Source: Oceanomicrobium pacificus
Lineage (GTDB): Bacteria > Pseudomonadota > Alphaproteobacteria > Rhodobacterales > Rhodobacteraceae
Direction of reading: 5' to 3'
NCBI RefSeq assembly: GCF_009833495.1
Contig: NZ_WUWG01000001.1
Span: 620,001-684,000, forward strand
DNA: 64,000 bases
Part shown: one piece after another, positions 8,819 through 17,852 of the stretch
How positions within the stretch are numbered: the stretch's first letter is position 1
How the letters are laid out: every line of letters begins with the position of its first letter
Notes under the pieces: model-generated
Database searches by the model: none
Seen by the model: only the letters and a program-made list of their open reading frames with translations
Told to the model about the DNA's origin: nothing
Made by a program: the position numbers and the translations under genes

Positions 8819-9124
8819 TCAGTCCTTGCGGAAGAATTTCTTCTCGCGCGGCTTTCCGTCCCAGCCGGGCTTGCCGCGCGGCTTGTCGGACGGACGGCGG
8901 TCGCCACCGCCCTTGTTGCCGAAGTCGCGTCCGCCGGAGCGGCCGCCGCGATCATCTTCGCGTGCTTCCCATTTGCGCAGCAGCTTCGCGTTGAAGCTGT
9001 CGCGTCCGACCGAGCCTTCATGGGCCCAGACGGTTTTGACCTCGTCGCCCTCAACTGCTTCGACCGCCATGCGCATGGAGCCGGCGGTGAGGACGACAAT
9101 GTCGCCGATCTCGAAATTCGACAT
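8819..9124 (-). CDS. YodC-like (DUF2158) small protein with Arg/Gly/Lys-rich tail
   Basis: The first roughly 55 residues (MSNFEIGDIVVLTAGSMRM onward, including VKTVWAHEG) form a small SH3-like DUF2158/YodC domain of unknown function. The remaining about 45 residues are low-complexity, basic and glycine-rich (DRGGRSGGRDFGNKGGGD, ending KKFFRKD), resembling RGG-type RNA-binding tails. A clear ribosome binding site AAAGGA precedes the ATG. The mixture of a compact domain with an RGG-like tail suggests nucleic-acid contact, but this is inference. Its 3' end nearly touches the convergent serine hydrolase gene. Confidence 0.8.
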   Translation of the reverse strand: MSNFEIGDIVVLTAGSMRMAVEAVEGDEVKTVWAHEGSVGRDSFNAKLLRKWEAREDDRGGRSGGRDFGNKGGGDRRPSDKPRGKPGWDGKPREKKFFRKD

Positions 9125-9249
9125 GATGAATCCTTTGTCTCATACTGACGGAAGCGCTGCCTATACGCCTGCAGGCCCGCCGTGAAAAGCGGATTCGTGC
9201 AAGCGCCGTGCGGCGGCAGCGAATTCGTTCCGACCGGTAAGCGCGCCCG

Positions 9250-10476
9250 TCAGGAGGACATGTCGACGCCGAGCGCCTCGGCCACCGTGAAGATATCCTT
9301 GTCGCCACGGCCGCACATGTTCATCACCAGAAGATGGTCGGACGGCAGGTCCGGCGCGATCTTGGTGACATGGGCGAGCGCATGGCTCGGCTCCAGAGCG
9401 GGGATGATCCCCTCGGTCCGGCAGGAGAGCTGGAACGCGTCGAGCGCTTCCGTATCTGTGACCGACACATATTCCACCCGGCCCATATCGTGCAGCCAGG
9501 CATGTTCCGGCCCGATCCCGGGATAGTCGAGCCCGGCGGAAATCGAATGGCCCTCGATGATCTGACCGTCATCGTCCTGCAGAAGGTAGGTCCGGTTGCC
9601 ATGCAGCACGCCCGGACGCCCGCCGGTCAGCGAGGCCGCATGCTCCATCTTCTCATCCACACCGTGGCCACCGGCTTCCACGCCGATGATGCGCACGCTC
9701 GGATCGTCGAGGAACGGATGGAAGAGCCCCATCGCGTTCGAGCCGCCACCGATGCAGGCCACCAGACTGTCGGGCAGACGGCCTTCGCGCGCCTGCATCT
9801 GTTCCTTGGTTTCCTTGCCGATGATCGACTGGAAATCGCGCACCATGGCCGGATAGGGATGCGGGCCTGCAACCGTGCCGATGCAGTAGAAGGTTTCGTC
9901 GACATGGGTGACCCAGTCGCGCAGTGCCTCGTTCATCGCATCCTTCAGCGTGCCGCGGCCCGAAGTCACCGGCACGACTTCCGCGCCGAGCAGTTTCATG
10001 CGGAAGACGTTGGGGGCCTGACGCTCCACATCCGTCGCGCCCATGAAGACCACGCATTTCAGCCCGAACCGCGCGCAGACCGTCGCCGTCGCCACGCCAT
10101 GCTGGCCGGCGCCCGTTTCCGCGATGATGCGGGTCTTGCCCATGCGCCGCGCAAGCAGGATCTGCCCCAGCACGTTGTTGATCTTGTGCGCGCCGGTATG
10201 GTTCAGTTCGTCGCGCTTGAGGTAGATTTTCGCCCCGCCGAAATGCTCGGTCAGCCGTTCCGCGAAATAGAGCGGCGAGGGCCGGCCGACATAGTGTTTC
10301 CACAGATCGTCCATCTCGGCCCAGAAACTGTCATCCTCCTTCGCGCGGTCATACTCGGCCTCCAGATCGAGGATGAGCGGCATCAGTGTCTCCGACACGA
10401 ACCGCCCGCCGAAATCGCCGAACCGGCCGCGCTCGTCGGGACCGGTCATGAAGGAATTGCGCATGTCGGATGCCAT
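9250..10476 (-). CDS. trpB: Tryptophan synthase beta chain
   Basis: The 408-residue PLP enzyme condenses indole with serine to make tryptophan. The PLP lysine lies in HTGAHKINN, the phosphate-binding glycine loop in [10 protein letters not shown], and the substrate region in AETGAGQHG. Its ATG shares one base with the TGA of trpF (TGATG at 10474-10478), so translation is probably coupled. It is the distal gene of the long minus-strand run. trpA lies elsewhere in the window (3.8-4.6 kb), so subunit stoichiometry must be balanced between two transcripts. Confidence 0.98.
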   Translation of the reverse strand: MASDMRNSFMTGPDERGRFGDFGGRFVSETLMPLILDLEAEYDRAKEDDSFWAEMDDLWKHYVGRPSPLYFAERLTEHFGGAKIYLKRDELNHTGAHKINNVLGQILLARRMGKTRIIAETGAGQHGVATATVCARFGLKCVVFMGATDVERQAPNVFRMKLLGAEVVPVTSGRGTLKDAMNEALRDWVTHVDETFYCIGTVAGPHPYPAMVRDFQSIIGKETKEQMQAREGRLPDSLVACIGGGSNAMGLFHPFLDDPSVRIIGVEAGGHGVDEKMEHAASLTGGRPGVLHGNRTYLLQDDDGQIIEGHSISAGLDYPGIGPEHAWLHDMGRVEYVSVTDTEALDAFQLSCRTEGIIPALEPSHALAHVTKIAPDLPSDHLLVMNMCGRGDKDIFTVAEALGVDMSS

Positions 10477-11114
10477 CAGGCGTCTCCCGTTGCCGCCGCG
10501 ATGAAGCGGGTAATCATCTCATTGTCCTTGATGCCCGGCGCGGATTCGACGCCCGAAGACACATCGACCTGTTCCGCACCGGTCAGGCCTATTGCCTCTG
10601 CCACATTATCGGGGGTCAGTCCACCGGCGAGCATCCACGGTTTCGTCCAGCGGCGGCCCTGCAACAGCCGCCAGTCGAAGGCGAGCCCGTTGCCGCCCGG
10701 CAGGGTCGCATCGCGCGGCGGTTTGGCGTCGATCAGAAGCTGGTCGGCCGCCGCCGCATGGTCCGCGATCGCAGGCAGGTCTTCCTCGTCCGCGACACCG
10801 ACCGCCTTCATCACCGGCAGGCCGAACCGCGCACGGATGTCGCCCACCCGCTCGGGCGTCTCTGTGCCGTGCAGTTGCAGCATGTCGAGCGGCACGGTCT
10901 CCAGAAGCGCCTCCAATTCCACATCGGAGGCGTTGACGACCAGACCCACCTTGCACAGGCCCGGCGGCACATGGCCCGCCAGATCCGCCGCGTGGGCCGG
11001 GTCGATATTCCTCGGCGAGCGGGGGAAGAAGACAAAGCCCAGATAAGCCGCACCAGCCGCGGCCGCATGCAGGACCGTGTCTTCACGGGTCAGTCCACAG
11101 ATTTTCACGCGCAT
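10476..11114 (-). CDS. trpF: Phosphoribosylanthranilate isomerase
   Basis: The 212-residue TIM barrel catalyses the Amadori rearrangement of N-(5-phosphoribosyl)anthranilate in tryptophan synthesis. The opening [20 protein letters not shown] contains the catalytic Cys in KICGLT, and a catalytic Asp is expected in LIDAKPPRD. The phosphate-binding [11 protein letters not shown] and [15 protein letters not shown] segments complete the active site. It overlaps trpB by one base, and follows a LapA-like gene after a 73-base gap containing a strong hairpin. Confidence 0.97.
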   Translation of the reverse strand: MRVKICGLTREDTVLHAAAAGAAYLGFVFFPRSPRNIDPAHAADLAGHVPPGLCKVGLVVNASDVELEALLETVPLDMLQLHGTETPERVGDIRARFGLPVMKAVGVADEEDLPAIADHAAAADQLLIDAKPPRDATLPGGNGLAFDWRLLQGRRWTKPWMLAGGLTPDNVAEAIGLTGAEQVDVSSGVESAPGIKDNEMITRFIAAATGDA

Positions 11115-11160
11115 TGGGGTCTTCCTGTCGTGGCCGTCGGGGGCGCTTCGGCCCAGTTCT

Positions 11161-11181
11161 GCGGGCGCGTCCTGCGCCCGC
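11161..11181. other. Intercistronic hairpin between the LapA-like gene and trpF
   Basis: GCGGGCGC (11161-11168) and GCGCCCGC (11174-11181) pair perfectly around a five-base loop, seven bases beyond the LapA-like stop. No U-tract follows on the minus strand (AGAACTG), so it may be a stabilising or processing hairpin rather than a terminator. Confidence 0.5.
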
Positions 11182-11187
11182 CGGCCG

Positions 11188-11523
11188 TCAGTTCAAAAGG
11201 GCGAGGACATCATCCTCTTCATGGCCGGTCTTCTTCTTCAGACCGTCAATGTCCTTTTCAAGCTTCTTCACCTCGCGCTTGCGCTGCGAAGCCTCGCGGC
11301 GGTGCTTGTGCTCGCGCAGCCACTCCAGCAGATAGCCCAAGATCAGCCCGAGCAGCACCGAGAAGAGGATCACGAGGAAGAGCGGCAGCGTCACGTCGTA
11401 GGGGAAGACGGATTTCAGCGCCTGGGGCACCAGCACCAGCGTCACCATCCCGCGATTGGCCACCGCGAGGAAGATCACGAACAGCATCACCACGACCAGA
11501 AGGCCGATCCGCAGGTACCGCAT
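11188..11523 (-). CDS. LapA-domain (DUF1049) inner-membrane protein
   Basis: The 111-residue protein has two membrane helices: [20 protein letters not shown] at the N-terminus, and [20 protein letters not shown] around residues 45-65, with a short loop between. The C-terminus is a charged coiled-coil-like segment ([19 protein letters not shown]). This is the architecture of LapA/YciS, which with LapB regulates LpxC turnover and lipopolysaccharide assembly in gammaproteobacteria. The location directly after ihfB is also typical of the E. coli order ihfB-lapA-lapB, although no lapB is present here. Function in LPS control is inferred from the family. Confidence 0.85.
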   Translation of the reverse strand: MRYLRIGLLVVVMLFVIFLAVANRGMVTLVLVPQALKSVFPYDVTLPLFLVILFSVLLGLILGYLLEWLREHKHRREASQRKREVKKLEKDIDGLKKKTGHEEDDVLALLN

Positions 11524-11548
11524 GGGCGCCCTTTCCGACTTAGATCCG

Positions 11549-11830
11549 TTATTTCTCGTTTAGTCTGTCGCGCAGAAGCTTACCAGTCTTGAAAAACGGG
11601 ACATGCTTCTCTTCGACATGAACGGCTGCACCCGTGCGCGGGTTCCGTCCGGTGCGCGCATTTCTCTTCTTCACGGAGAAGGCGCCAAAGCCGCGCAGTT
11701 CGACCCGATGCCCCTCGGACATGGCGCCGATAATCTCTTCGAAGAATGTGTTCACGATGCGCTCGACATCGCGCTGGTACAGATGCGGGTTCTCGTCGGC
11801 TATTTTCTGAATCAGCTCGGACTTGATCAT
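11549..11830 (-). CDS. ihfB: Integration host factor beta subunit
   Basis: The 93-residue DNA-bending protein begins [20 protein letters not shown] and contains the DNA-arm signature [23 protein letters not shown] is a heterodimer with IHF-alpha that bends DNA sharply at specific sites and assists recombination, replication and transcription. The ATG at 11830 is chosen because it matches the family start and length; 49 additional upstream codons are not conserved. It follows sppA after a 92-base gap and precedes the LapA-like gene. Confidence 0.97.
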   Translation of the reverse strand: MIKSELIQKIADENPHLYQRDVERIVNTFFEEIIGAMSEGHRVELRGFGAFSVKKRNARTGRNPRTGAAVHVEEKHVPFFKTGKLLRDRLNEK

Positions 11831-11922
11831 TCCACGCACCTCTCCCTGATTGGCCCCCACTTGCCCAGAGGCCTTGAAATTGCCTGCCGTTCCCCTGCAA
11901 GTATCGGGCATTGTGGCAGAAA

Positions 11923-12834
11923 TCACCGGGTGATGGAATAGAGCCGCGGTCCTGCAAGGGTGGAAAAGCGCTGCCACAGGCCCTCTGCGGTGGGGATTTT
12001 GCCCAGAAGCAGGCTCAAAGCACCCTCCTCGACCGGCACTTCCCAGACAACGACCGGCAGGTCGGCCAGTGCCTCATCGAGTGATTCGAGATGCGCCAGC
12101 GCCTCTGCCTCGCCGCCGATTTCGTCGATCAGACCGGCATCGAGCGCCTGAAATCCGCTGACGATCCGCCCGTCCGCCACCGCGTCGAGCGCGGCATCGT
12201 CCAGCCCGCGCCGCTCGCCCACAAGCCCACGAAACCATTCATAACCTTCCTCGATCATCTCCTGATCGAGCTGGCGCGCGCGTGGATTGTAGGGGCGGTA
12301 TGGGGCCGGTTCGGCCTTCAGTTCCGACGAGCGCAGCGTCCACATGTCGATGCCGATCCGGTCCATCACCTCGGTCACGTCCGGCACTTCCATGATGACG
12401 CCGATGGAGGCCGTGATTGTGTTGCCGCGGGCAATGATATGGTCCGCGCCGAGCGCGGCGATATAGCCGCCCGATGCCGCAACCTCGCCCATTACGGCGA
12501 CAACGGGCCGGTCCTCGGCCACGCGGCGGATGGAGGCGAAGAGCGCCTCTGACCCGGCCGTGGTGCCGCCCGGCGAGTTGATCCGGAGGATCAGCGCCTT
12601 GGCGTCGCTTTCGGCCATGTCTTGAAAAAGATCGTCGCGCGACGGGTCATCGGTGATGAGCCCGCCCACGCCATACCAGGCGATGTGATCGCCCTCGGTC
12701 TCGTCCGGGGCCATCATCACGCCCAGGACGGACAGGAAGATGCCGAGCGCGATCGCCGCGACAAACCCCCAGATAAAGGCGGAGCGGCGCCCTTTGCGAC
12801 GCCGCTCCTCCAGATATTGCTGTTCAAAGCTCAT
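11923..12834 (-). CDS. sppA: Signal peptide peptidase SppA, 36K type (S49)
   Basis: The 303-residue protein carries one N-terminal transmembrane helix (about residues 20-42) and a single S49 protease domain. The serine nucleophile lies in [18 protein letters not shown] and the general-base Lys is expected in the downstream S49 half; [16 protein letters not shown] forms the oxyanion region. It digests signal peptides left in the membrane after lipoprotein and Sec processing. The gene lies 17 bases after rpsA, so it is likely cotranscribed with S1; this is common in Rhodobacterales. Confidence 0.94.
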   Translation of the reverse strand: MSFEQQYLEERRRKGRRSAFIWGFVAAIALGIFLSVLGVMMAPDETEGDHIAWYGVGGLITDDPSRDDLFQDMAESDAKALILRINSPGGTTAGSEALFASIRRVAEDRPVVAVMGEVAASGGYIAALGADHIIARGNTITASIGVIMEVPDVTEVMDRIGIDMWTLRSSELKAEPAPYRPYNPRARQLDQEMIEEGYEWFRGLVGERRGLDDAALDAVADGRIVSGFQALDAGLIDEIGGEAEALAHLESLDEALADLPVVVWEVPVEEGALSLLLGKIPTAEGLWQRFSTLAGPRLYSITR

Positions 12835-12851
12835 CGAGCTTCAAACCGCCA

Positions 12852-14534
12852 TCACTCTTCTTTGTTCTTGAGCGCTGCGCCCAAGATGTCGCCGAGCGAC
12901 GCGCCGCTGTCGGAGGAACCGTACTGAGCCACGGCTTCCTTCTCCTCGGCGATCTCGCGTGCCTTGATCGACAGGCCCAAACGACGGGCGTTCTTGTCGA
13001 TGTTGGTGACGCGGGCGTCGACCTTGTCGCCGACCGAGAAACGCTCGGGGCGCTGTTCGGCACGGTCACGGCTCAGGTCGGAGCGGCGGATGAAGGACTT
13101 CATGCCGTCATACTCGACCTCGATGCCGCCATCTTCGATCGCGGTGACGACGACGGTGACAACCGCGCCGCGCTTCACGCCGGTGGTGGCGTCAACGAAC
13201 GGATCGCCTTCGAGCGCCTTGATGGAGAGCGAGATGCGTTCCTTCTCGACGTCGACATCGGTGACTACGGCTTTGACCATGTCGCCCTTGCGGAAGTCCT
13301 GGATCGCTTCCTCGCCGGAGCGGTTCCAGTCGATGTCCGACAGGTGAACCATACCGTCGATATCGCCTTCCAGACCGATGAACAGGCCGAATTCGGTGAT
13401 GTTCTTGACTTCACCCTCGACCTCGGTGCCGGCCGGATGCGACGCAGCGAAGTTGTCCCACGGATTGCCCTGGGTCTGCTTGAGGCCCAGCGACACGCGG
13501 CGTTTCGCGGTGTCGATCTCGAGCACGACGACTTCCACTTCCTGAGAGGTGGAGACGATCTTGCCCGGGTGGACGTTCTTCTTGGTCCAGGACATTTCGG
13601 AGACGTGGACGAGACCCTCGACACCCGGCTCCAGTTCCACGAAGGCGCCGTAGTCGGTGATGTTGGTCACGCGGCCGGTGTGGCGCGATTCCAGCGGGTA
13701 TTTCTCTTCGACATTCTCCCACGGGTCGGCCTGCAGCTGCTTCATGCCGAGGCTGATGCGCTGGGTTTCCTTGTTGATCTTGACGATCTGGACCTTCACG
13801 GTCTCGCCGATCGACAGGATCTCCGACGGGTGGTTGACGCGGCGCCAGGCCATGTCGGTGACGTGCAGCAGGCCGTCCACACCGCCGAGATCGACGAAGG
13901 CGCCGTATTCGGTGATGTTCTTGACCACGCCGTCAACCGTGTCGCCTTCTTTCAGCTTGCCGACGATTTCGGCGCGCTGCTCGGCACGCGACTCTTCGAG
14001 GATCGCGCGGCGGGAAACGACGATGTTGCCGCGGCGGCGATCCATCTTCAGGATCTGGAACGGCTGCGGAATGCCCATCAGCGGGCCGGCATCGCGCACG
14101 GGGCGCACATCGACTTGGCTGCCCGGCAGGAAGGCCACGGCACCGCCGAGGTCGACAGTGAAGCCGCCCTTGACGCGACCGAAGATGGCGCCTTCGACGC
14201 GCTCTTCCTTCTCGGCGGCTTTTTCGAGGCGGTCCCAGGCTTCCTCGCGGCGGGCCTTGTCACGCGAGATGACGGCTTCACCGCGGGCATTCTCGACCCG
14301 CTCGAGATAGACTTCGACGGTGTCGCCGACTTCGATCTCGGGATCCTGGCCCGGTTTCGCGAATTCCTTGAGGTCGACGCGGCCTTCCATCTTGTAGCCG
14401 ATGTCGACGATGGCCTGGCCGGCTTCGATGGCCAGGACGGTGCCTTTGACGACAGCGCCTTCGTCGGGCGTTGCCAGTTCCAGGCTTTCGTTCAGGAGAG
14501 CTTCAAACTCGTCCATGCTTGCAGTTGCAGACAT
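12852..14534 (-). CDS. rpsA: 30S ribosomal protein S1
   Basis: The 560-residue protein contains six S1 OB-fold repeats, with recurring signatures such as ITEYGAFVDLGGVDGLLHVTD and ITDYGAFVELEPGVEGLVHV. S1 captures mRNA on the small ribosomal subunit and unfolds structured 5' leaders. Its ATG follows AAAGGAATGTGA, a strong ribosome binding site. A terminator-like hairpin separates it from cmk, suggesting its own promoter in the 109-base gap. The order cmk-rpsA-ihfB is conserved among proteobacteria. Confidence 0.98.
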   Translation of the reverse strand: MSATASMDEFEALLNESLELATPDEGAVVKGTVLAIEAGQAIVDIGYKMEGRVDLKEFAKPGQDPEIEVGDTVEVYLERVENARGEAVISRDKARREEAWDRLEKAAEKEERVEGAIFGRVKGGFTVDLGGAVAFLPGSQVDVRPVRDAGPLMGIPQPFQILKMDRRRGNIVVSRRAILEESRAEQRAEIVGKLKEGDTVDGVVKNITEYGAFVDLGGVDGLLHVTDMAWRRVNHPSEILSIGETVKVQIVKINKETQRISLGMKQLQADPWENVEEKYPLESRHTGRVTNITDYGAFVELEPGVEGLVHVSEMSWTKKNVHPGKIVSTSQEVEVVVLEIDTAKRRVSLGLKQTQGNPWDNFAASHPAGTEVEGEVKNITEFGLFIGLEGDIDGMVHLSDIDWNRSGEEAIQDFRKGDMVKAVVTDVDVEKERISLSIKALEGDPFVDATTGVKRGAVVTVVVTAIEDGGIEVEYDGMKSFIRRSDLSRDRAEQRPERFSVGDKVDARVTNIDKNARRLGLSIKAREIAEEKEAVAQYGSSDSGASLGDILGAALKNKEE

Positions 14535-14624
14535 TCACATTCCTTTGTCATGTTTTTCTGGCCGTGCGGTTGGGTCCGCCGGTCTTTGATTTCACGGGTC
14601 AGAGGCGGAGATAAGTCCGTTCAA

Positions 14625-14656
14625 GAAACAAACAAGGGCCGGATTAGTCCCGACCC
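14625..14656 (-). terminator. Terminator or attenuator overlapping the cmk stop codon
   Basis: On the minus strand GGGTCGGGA (14656-14648) can pair with TCCGGCCC (14643-14636), giving about seven pairs including one G-U, with the cmk TAA in the loop. It is followed by TTGTTTGTTTC, a U-rich tail. This would end or attenuate the aroA-cmk message before rpsA, leaving S1 mostly on its own promoter. Confidence 0.65.
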
Positions 14657-15288
14657 TGCCCGATTCTTTTCTTGATCTTGGTCACCGCCTCGGCGACAGC
14701 GGCGTCTATAGACAATTCCGTGGTATCGAGCAAGTGCGCATCTGGCGCAGGCTTGAGCGGCGCTGCATCGCGCGACGCGTCGCGCTTGTCCCGAGCACGC
14801 AGGTCTGCAAGCACCGTGTCCAGATCGGTTTCGTGCCCGTTGGCGGTCAGTTCGGCAAAGCGGCGTTCCGCGCGGGTCCGGTCGTTGGCGGTGACGAAGA
14901 GCTTCACCTCTGCATCGGGGCAGATGACCGTGCCGATATCGCGTCCGTCGAGCACCGCGCCACCCTCGCGCCGCGCAAACCGTTTCTGGAAGTCGAGCAA
15001 AGCGGCGCGCACCTGCGGGATCGCCGCGACGCGGCTGGCCGCCTGCGCCACCGGCGCGGTGCGCAGGTCATCCGCTGCCAGATCGGCCTCTGTCAGATGG
15101 GCAGCCAGATTGCCTGCCAAGTCGGGATCGAGCGGCCCGTCGGTGAAGGTGAGCGCCTTCTTGCCCACCGCGCGGTAGAGCAGTCCCGTGTCGAGATGCG
15201 CAAAGCCGAACGTCTCGGCCACTGCGCGGGAAATTGTGCCCTTGCCGGATGCGGCCGGCCCGTCGATGGCAACCGTGAACCGTGTCAT
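14644..15288 (-). CDS. cmk: Cytidylate kinase
   Basis: The 214-residue enzyme phosphorylates CMP and dCMP. The P-loop [15 protein letters not shown] is at residues 9-23, followed by [11 protein letters not shown] and the substrate-binding [14 protein letters not shown]. The ATG at 15288 overlaps the TGA of the upstream GFA-type gene by four bases (ATGA), implying coupled translation. A terminator-like hairpin spans its stop codon. The usual partner order is aroA-cmk-rpsA; here the GFA gene is interposed. Confidence 0.97.
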   Translation of the reverse strand: MTRFTVAIDGPAASGKGTISRAVAETFGFAHLDTGLLYRAVGKKALTFTDGPLDPDLAGNLAAHLTEADLAADDLRTAPVAQAASRVAAIPQVRAALLDFQKRFARREGGAVLDGRDIGTVICPDAEVKLFVTANDRTRAERRFAELTANGHETDLDTVLADLRARDKRDASRDAAPLKPAPDAHLLDTTELSIDAAVAEAVTKIKKRIGQGRD

Positions 15289-15650
15289 CTGCGCCCCTCC
15301 GCGATCTCGTAATAGTCGCCCTTCTCGGTCTCATAGATGTGACCGGACAGCGCCAGCCCCGTCGGCTGGTCGAGGCACCCCATATGGATCGAGAGCGTAT
15401 CATCCGCCGTACTCGACCAGAAAAGCTGCGCGCCACAGGTCGGGCAGAAGCCGCGGCTCGCGGTGTCATTATACTGATACCAGCTGAGTTTGCCGGTGAT
15501 CGTCACCGCATCCCGCGGCGCACTGGTGCAGACCGTGTAGTGGCCGCTGCCGCGCCGGCACTGCTCGCAATGGCACGCCACGGGCGGACGGAGCGGACCG
15601 TCAACCTCGTAGCGGACCCTGCCGCAGATGCAGCCGCCGCGATGGGTCAC
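15285..15650 (-). CDS. GFA/CENP-V family zinc protein
   Basis: The 121-residue protein belongs to the glutathione-dependent formaldehyde-activating (GFA) fold. Zinc ligands are seen in [23 protein letters not shown] and [12 protein letters not shown], matching the Cys-x-Cys, Cys-x-Cys-x2-Cys and Cys-x2-Cys groups of the family. Most members are not proven to act on formaldehyde, so the substrate is open. The start is assigned to GTG at 15650, which overlaps the aroA stop (GTGA), and the stop overlaps the cmk start (ATGA). A 41-codon upstream extension lies inside aroA and is rejected. The gene is therefore coupled at both ends to aroA and cmk. Confidence 0.87.
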   Translation of the reverse strand: MTHRGGCICGRVRYEVDGPLRPPVACHCEQCRRGSGHYTVCTSAPRDAVTITGKLSWYQYNDTASRGFCPTCGAQLFWSSTADDTLSIHMGCLDQPTGLALSGHIYETEKGDYYEIAEGRR

Positions 15651-16996
15651 GCATTCTCCCTCCGGAACACCGCGCCAAGGTCGCCCATCAGGTCGATGAA
15701 AATCGGGAAGCTCGTCTCGATCGCGCCCGCATCGTCGATCTTGACCGGCTTCTGCGTCGCCATGCCAAGGCACATGAAGGACATGGCGATCCGGTGGTCG
15801 AGCCGCGTTTCGCAGGTTGCCCCGCCCGGCACGCCGCCCGGTCCCATCCCGTGGACGATGAACGTGTCCTCATCCTCTTCCACGGTGACACCGCATGCTT
15901 CCAGCCCGCGCGCCATCGCGTCGATCCGGTCGCTTTCCTTGACCCGCAATTCCTTGACGCCGCGCATCACGGTCTTGCCCTCGGCCGTGGCGGCAAGTGC
16001 GGACAGGATCGGATATTCGTCGATCATGCTCGCGGCCCGCTCGGGCGGCACCTCGATCCCCTTGAGCGGTCCGAACCGCGCACGCAGGTCCGCCACAGGC
16101 TCGCCGCCCTCCTCGCGCAGGTTCTCGAAAGTCAGGTCCGCGCCCATTTCCTTGAGCGTGGTGTAGAGCCCGGCCCGCGTCGGGTTGAGACCGATATTGG
16201 GCACGAGCACGTCCGACCCTTCGACCAGAAGTGCCGCACAGACCGGAAAGGCCGCGGAGGACGGGTCGCGCGGCACGGCTATCGTCTGCGGCCGCAATTC
16301 GGGCTGGCCCTGCAGGCGGATGATGCGGGACTGGCCGTCTTCCTCGACGGTGATATCGGCCCCGAACCCTGCGAGCATCCGCTCGGTATGGTCCCGCGTG
16401 GCTTCGGTCTCCGTCACGACGGTTTCACCGGGTGCGTTCAGGCCGGCCAGCAGCACGGCCGATTTCACCTGCGCCGAGGGCATGGGCGTCGTGTAACGGA
16501 CCGGCACCGGGTTGGCCGCACCGACGAGCGTCAGCGGCAGCCGCCCGCCATCGCGGCCATGCGCCGTGGCACCGAAGAGCGCCAGCGGGTCGGTGATCCG
16601 TCCCATGGGGCGGGACCGCAGGCTGGCATCGCCGGTAAATGTCGCGGTGATCGGGCTGGTGGCCATCATCCCCATGATGAGCCGCACGCCGGTGCCCGAA
16701 TTGCCGCAATCGATGACATTCTCTGGCTCGGCCAGCGCGCCTACGCCGACGCCGTGCACCGACCAGTCACCACCGCCATGGTTCACCACATCCGCCCCGA
16801 ACGCCTGCATGGCCTTGGCCGTGTCGAGCACGTCCTGCCCTTCCAGCAAACCGGAAATCCGGGTCTCGCCGACGCTCAGCGCGCCAAGGATCAGCGAGCG
16901 GTGCGAAATCGACTTGTCGCCGGGAACATGCGCTGTGCCGCGCAGCGGCGGAGAGGCGAGCGCGGACATGGGGCGCGCGGGACCGTGACCTGACAT
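15647..16996 (-). CDS. aroA: 3-phosphoshikimate 1-carboxyvinyltransferase (EPSP synthase)
   Basis: The 449-residue enzyme joins shikimate-3-phosphate and PEP in aromatic amino acid synthesis. Signatures are [17 protein letters not shown] near the N-terminus, the [11 protein letters not shown] motif, and [12 protein letters not shown]. The second residue of the NSGT motif region, G-x-x-x-x-R-P, and the methionine-containing loops suggest the class II type often seen in alphaproteobacteria, but I have not tested this. The ATG at 16996 fits the family start; the frame is open 27 further codons without support. It sits 31 bases after trmB and is coupled to the GFA gene downstream. Confidence 0.97.
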   Translation of the reverse strand: MSGHGPARPMSALASPPLRGTAHVPGDKSISHRSLILGALSVGETRISGLLEGQDVLDTAKAMQAFGADVVNHGGGDWSVHGVGVGALAEPENVIDCGNSGTGVRLIMGMMATSPITATFTGDASLRSRPMGRITDPLALFGATAHGRDGGRLPLTLVGAANPVPVRYTTPMPSAQVKSAVLLAGLNAPGETVVTETEATRDHTERMLAGFGADITVEEDGQSRIIRLQGQPELRPQTIAVPRDPSSAAFPVCAALLVEGSDVLVPNIGLNPTRAGLYTTLKEMGADLTFENLREEGGEPVADLRARFGPLKGIEVPPERAASMIDEYPILSALAATAEGKTVMRGVKELRVKESDRIDAMARGLEACGVTVEEDEDTFIVHGMGPGGVPGGATCETRLDHRIAMSFMCLGMATQKPVKIDDAGAIETSFPIFIDLMGDLGAVFRRENA

Positions 16997-17027
16997 AGAG
17001 TGTCCTGTATCCGAAGTTTTCAGCGGT

Positions 17028-17795
17028 TTAGCCTGTTTGACCGTCCGAGGCCAGCGGCGCGGGCGGCGCCGGTGCATCGGTCCGCCGGAAGGTCAGATAG
17101 TGCGGCGTGCGGCCTTCGCGCACCGCCTTGGCCTCGTAGCGGGTCCGGTGCCAGTCCGACCATGGTTCGCGCCAGTCCTCCGGCCCGTCTGCCAGCCATT
17201 CGAAATCGGCGCGCGGCACGACCACTTCCAGCGTCTGTCGGACATAGTCGGGAATATCGGTCGCAACATGGAAGCGGGCACCGGGTTTCAGCGCGCGCGA
17301 CAGCTGGTCGATATTCTCCGGCACGACGAAGCGGCGGCGATGGTGCCGGCTCTTCGGCCAGGGATCGGGATAGAGCAGGAACGCCCGGTCGAGGCTCGCC
17401 AGCGGCAGCACGTCGAGCATGTCGCGTGCGTCGCCCATATGGACGCGGATGTTCTCCACCCCGTCCTCGGCGATGCGCGGCACCAGCATGGCGACCCCGT
17501 TCACGAACGGCTCGCAGCCGATCAGGCCGACATCGGGATTTTCCTTCGCCTGATGCAGTATATGCTCGCCGCCGCCGAACCCGACCTCCAGCCAGACCGG
17601 CCGGTCATCGCCGAAGAGCGTATTCAGATCGAGAAGGGTGCGGTCAGGATTGTCCTCCCACGTCACACCGGGCGGCGAGAGCCGCTTCAGCGTGGTCTCC
17701 AGATGTTCGATCTGGCCCTTGCGCAGCTTCTTGCCGTGGCGGCGGCCGTAGAAATTGCGCCACGGGGCGCCGGAGGGGTGTGATCCTTCGGACAT
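17028..17795 (-). CDS. trmB: tRNA (guanine-N7-)-methyltransferase
   Basis: The 255-residue SAM enzyme makes m7G46 in tRNA. It shows the N-terminal [19 protein letters not shown] segment typical of alphaproteobacterial TrmB, the SAM-binding motif [10 protein letters not shown], and the catalytic/substrate segment [17 protein letters not shown]. The gene lies between the BASS transporter and aroA. In many Rhodobacterales trmB directly follows metK, so the intervening transporter looks like an insertion. Cotranscription with aroA is likely given a 31-base gap. Confidence 0.97.
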   Translation of the reverse strand: MSEGSHPSGAPWRNFYGRRHGKKLRKGQIEHLETTLKRLSPPGVTWEDNPDRTLLDLNTLFGDDRPVWLEVGFGGGEHILHQAKENPDVGLIGCEPFVNGVAMLVPRIAEDGVENIRVHMGDARDMLDVLPLASLDRAFLLYPDPWPKSRHHRRRFVVPENIDQLSRALKPGARFHVATDIPDYVRQTLEVVVPRADFEWLADGPEDWREPWSDWHRTRYEAKAVREGRTPHYLTFRRTDAPAPPAPLASDGQTG

Positions 17796-17820
17796 GGACA
17801 GTTCCGCTTCGTTTGTTGAC

Positions 17821-17846
17821 GGCCCGCGGAATGCACCCTGCGGGCC
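17821..17846 (-). terminator. Possible hairpin after the BASS transporter gene
   Basis: GGCCCGC (17821-17827) and GCGGGCC (17840-17846) can pair around a 12-base loop between the transporter stop and trmB. No U-tract follows (GTCAACAAACG), so it is a weak terminator candidate or an mRNA boundary hairpin. Confidence 0.35.
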
Positions 17847-17852
17847 GCCGGG

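Noticed and set aside
17796-17852. Strong terminator between the BASS gene and trmB
   Set aside because: A seven-base stem exists, but there is no U-tract, so it is listed only as a weak candidate.
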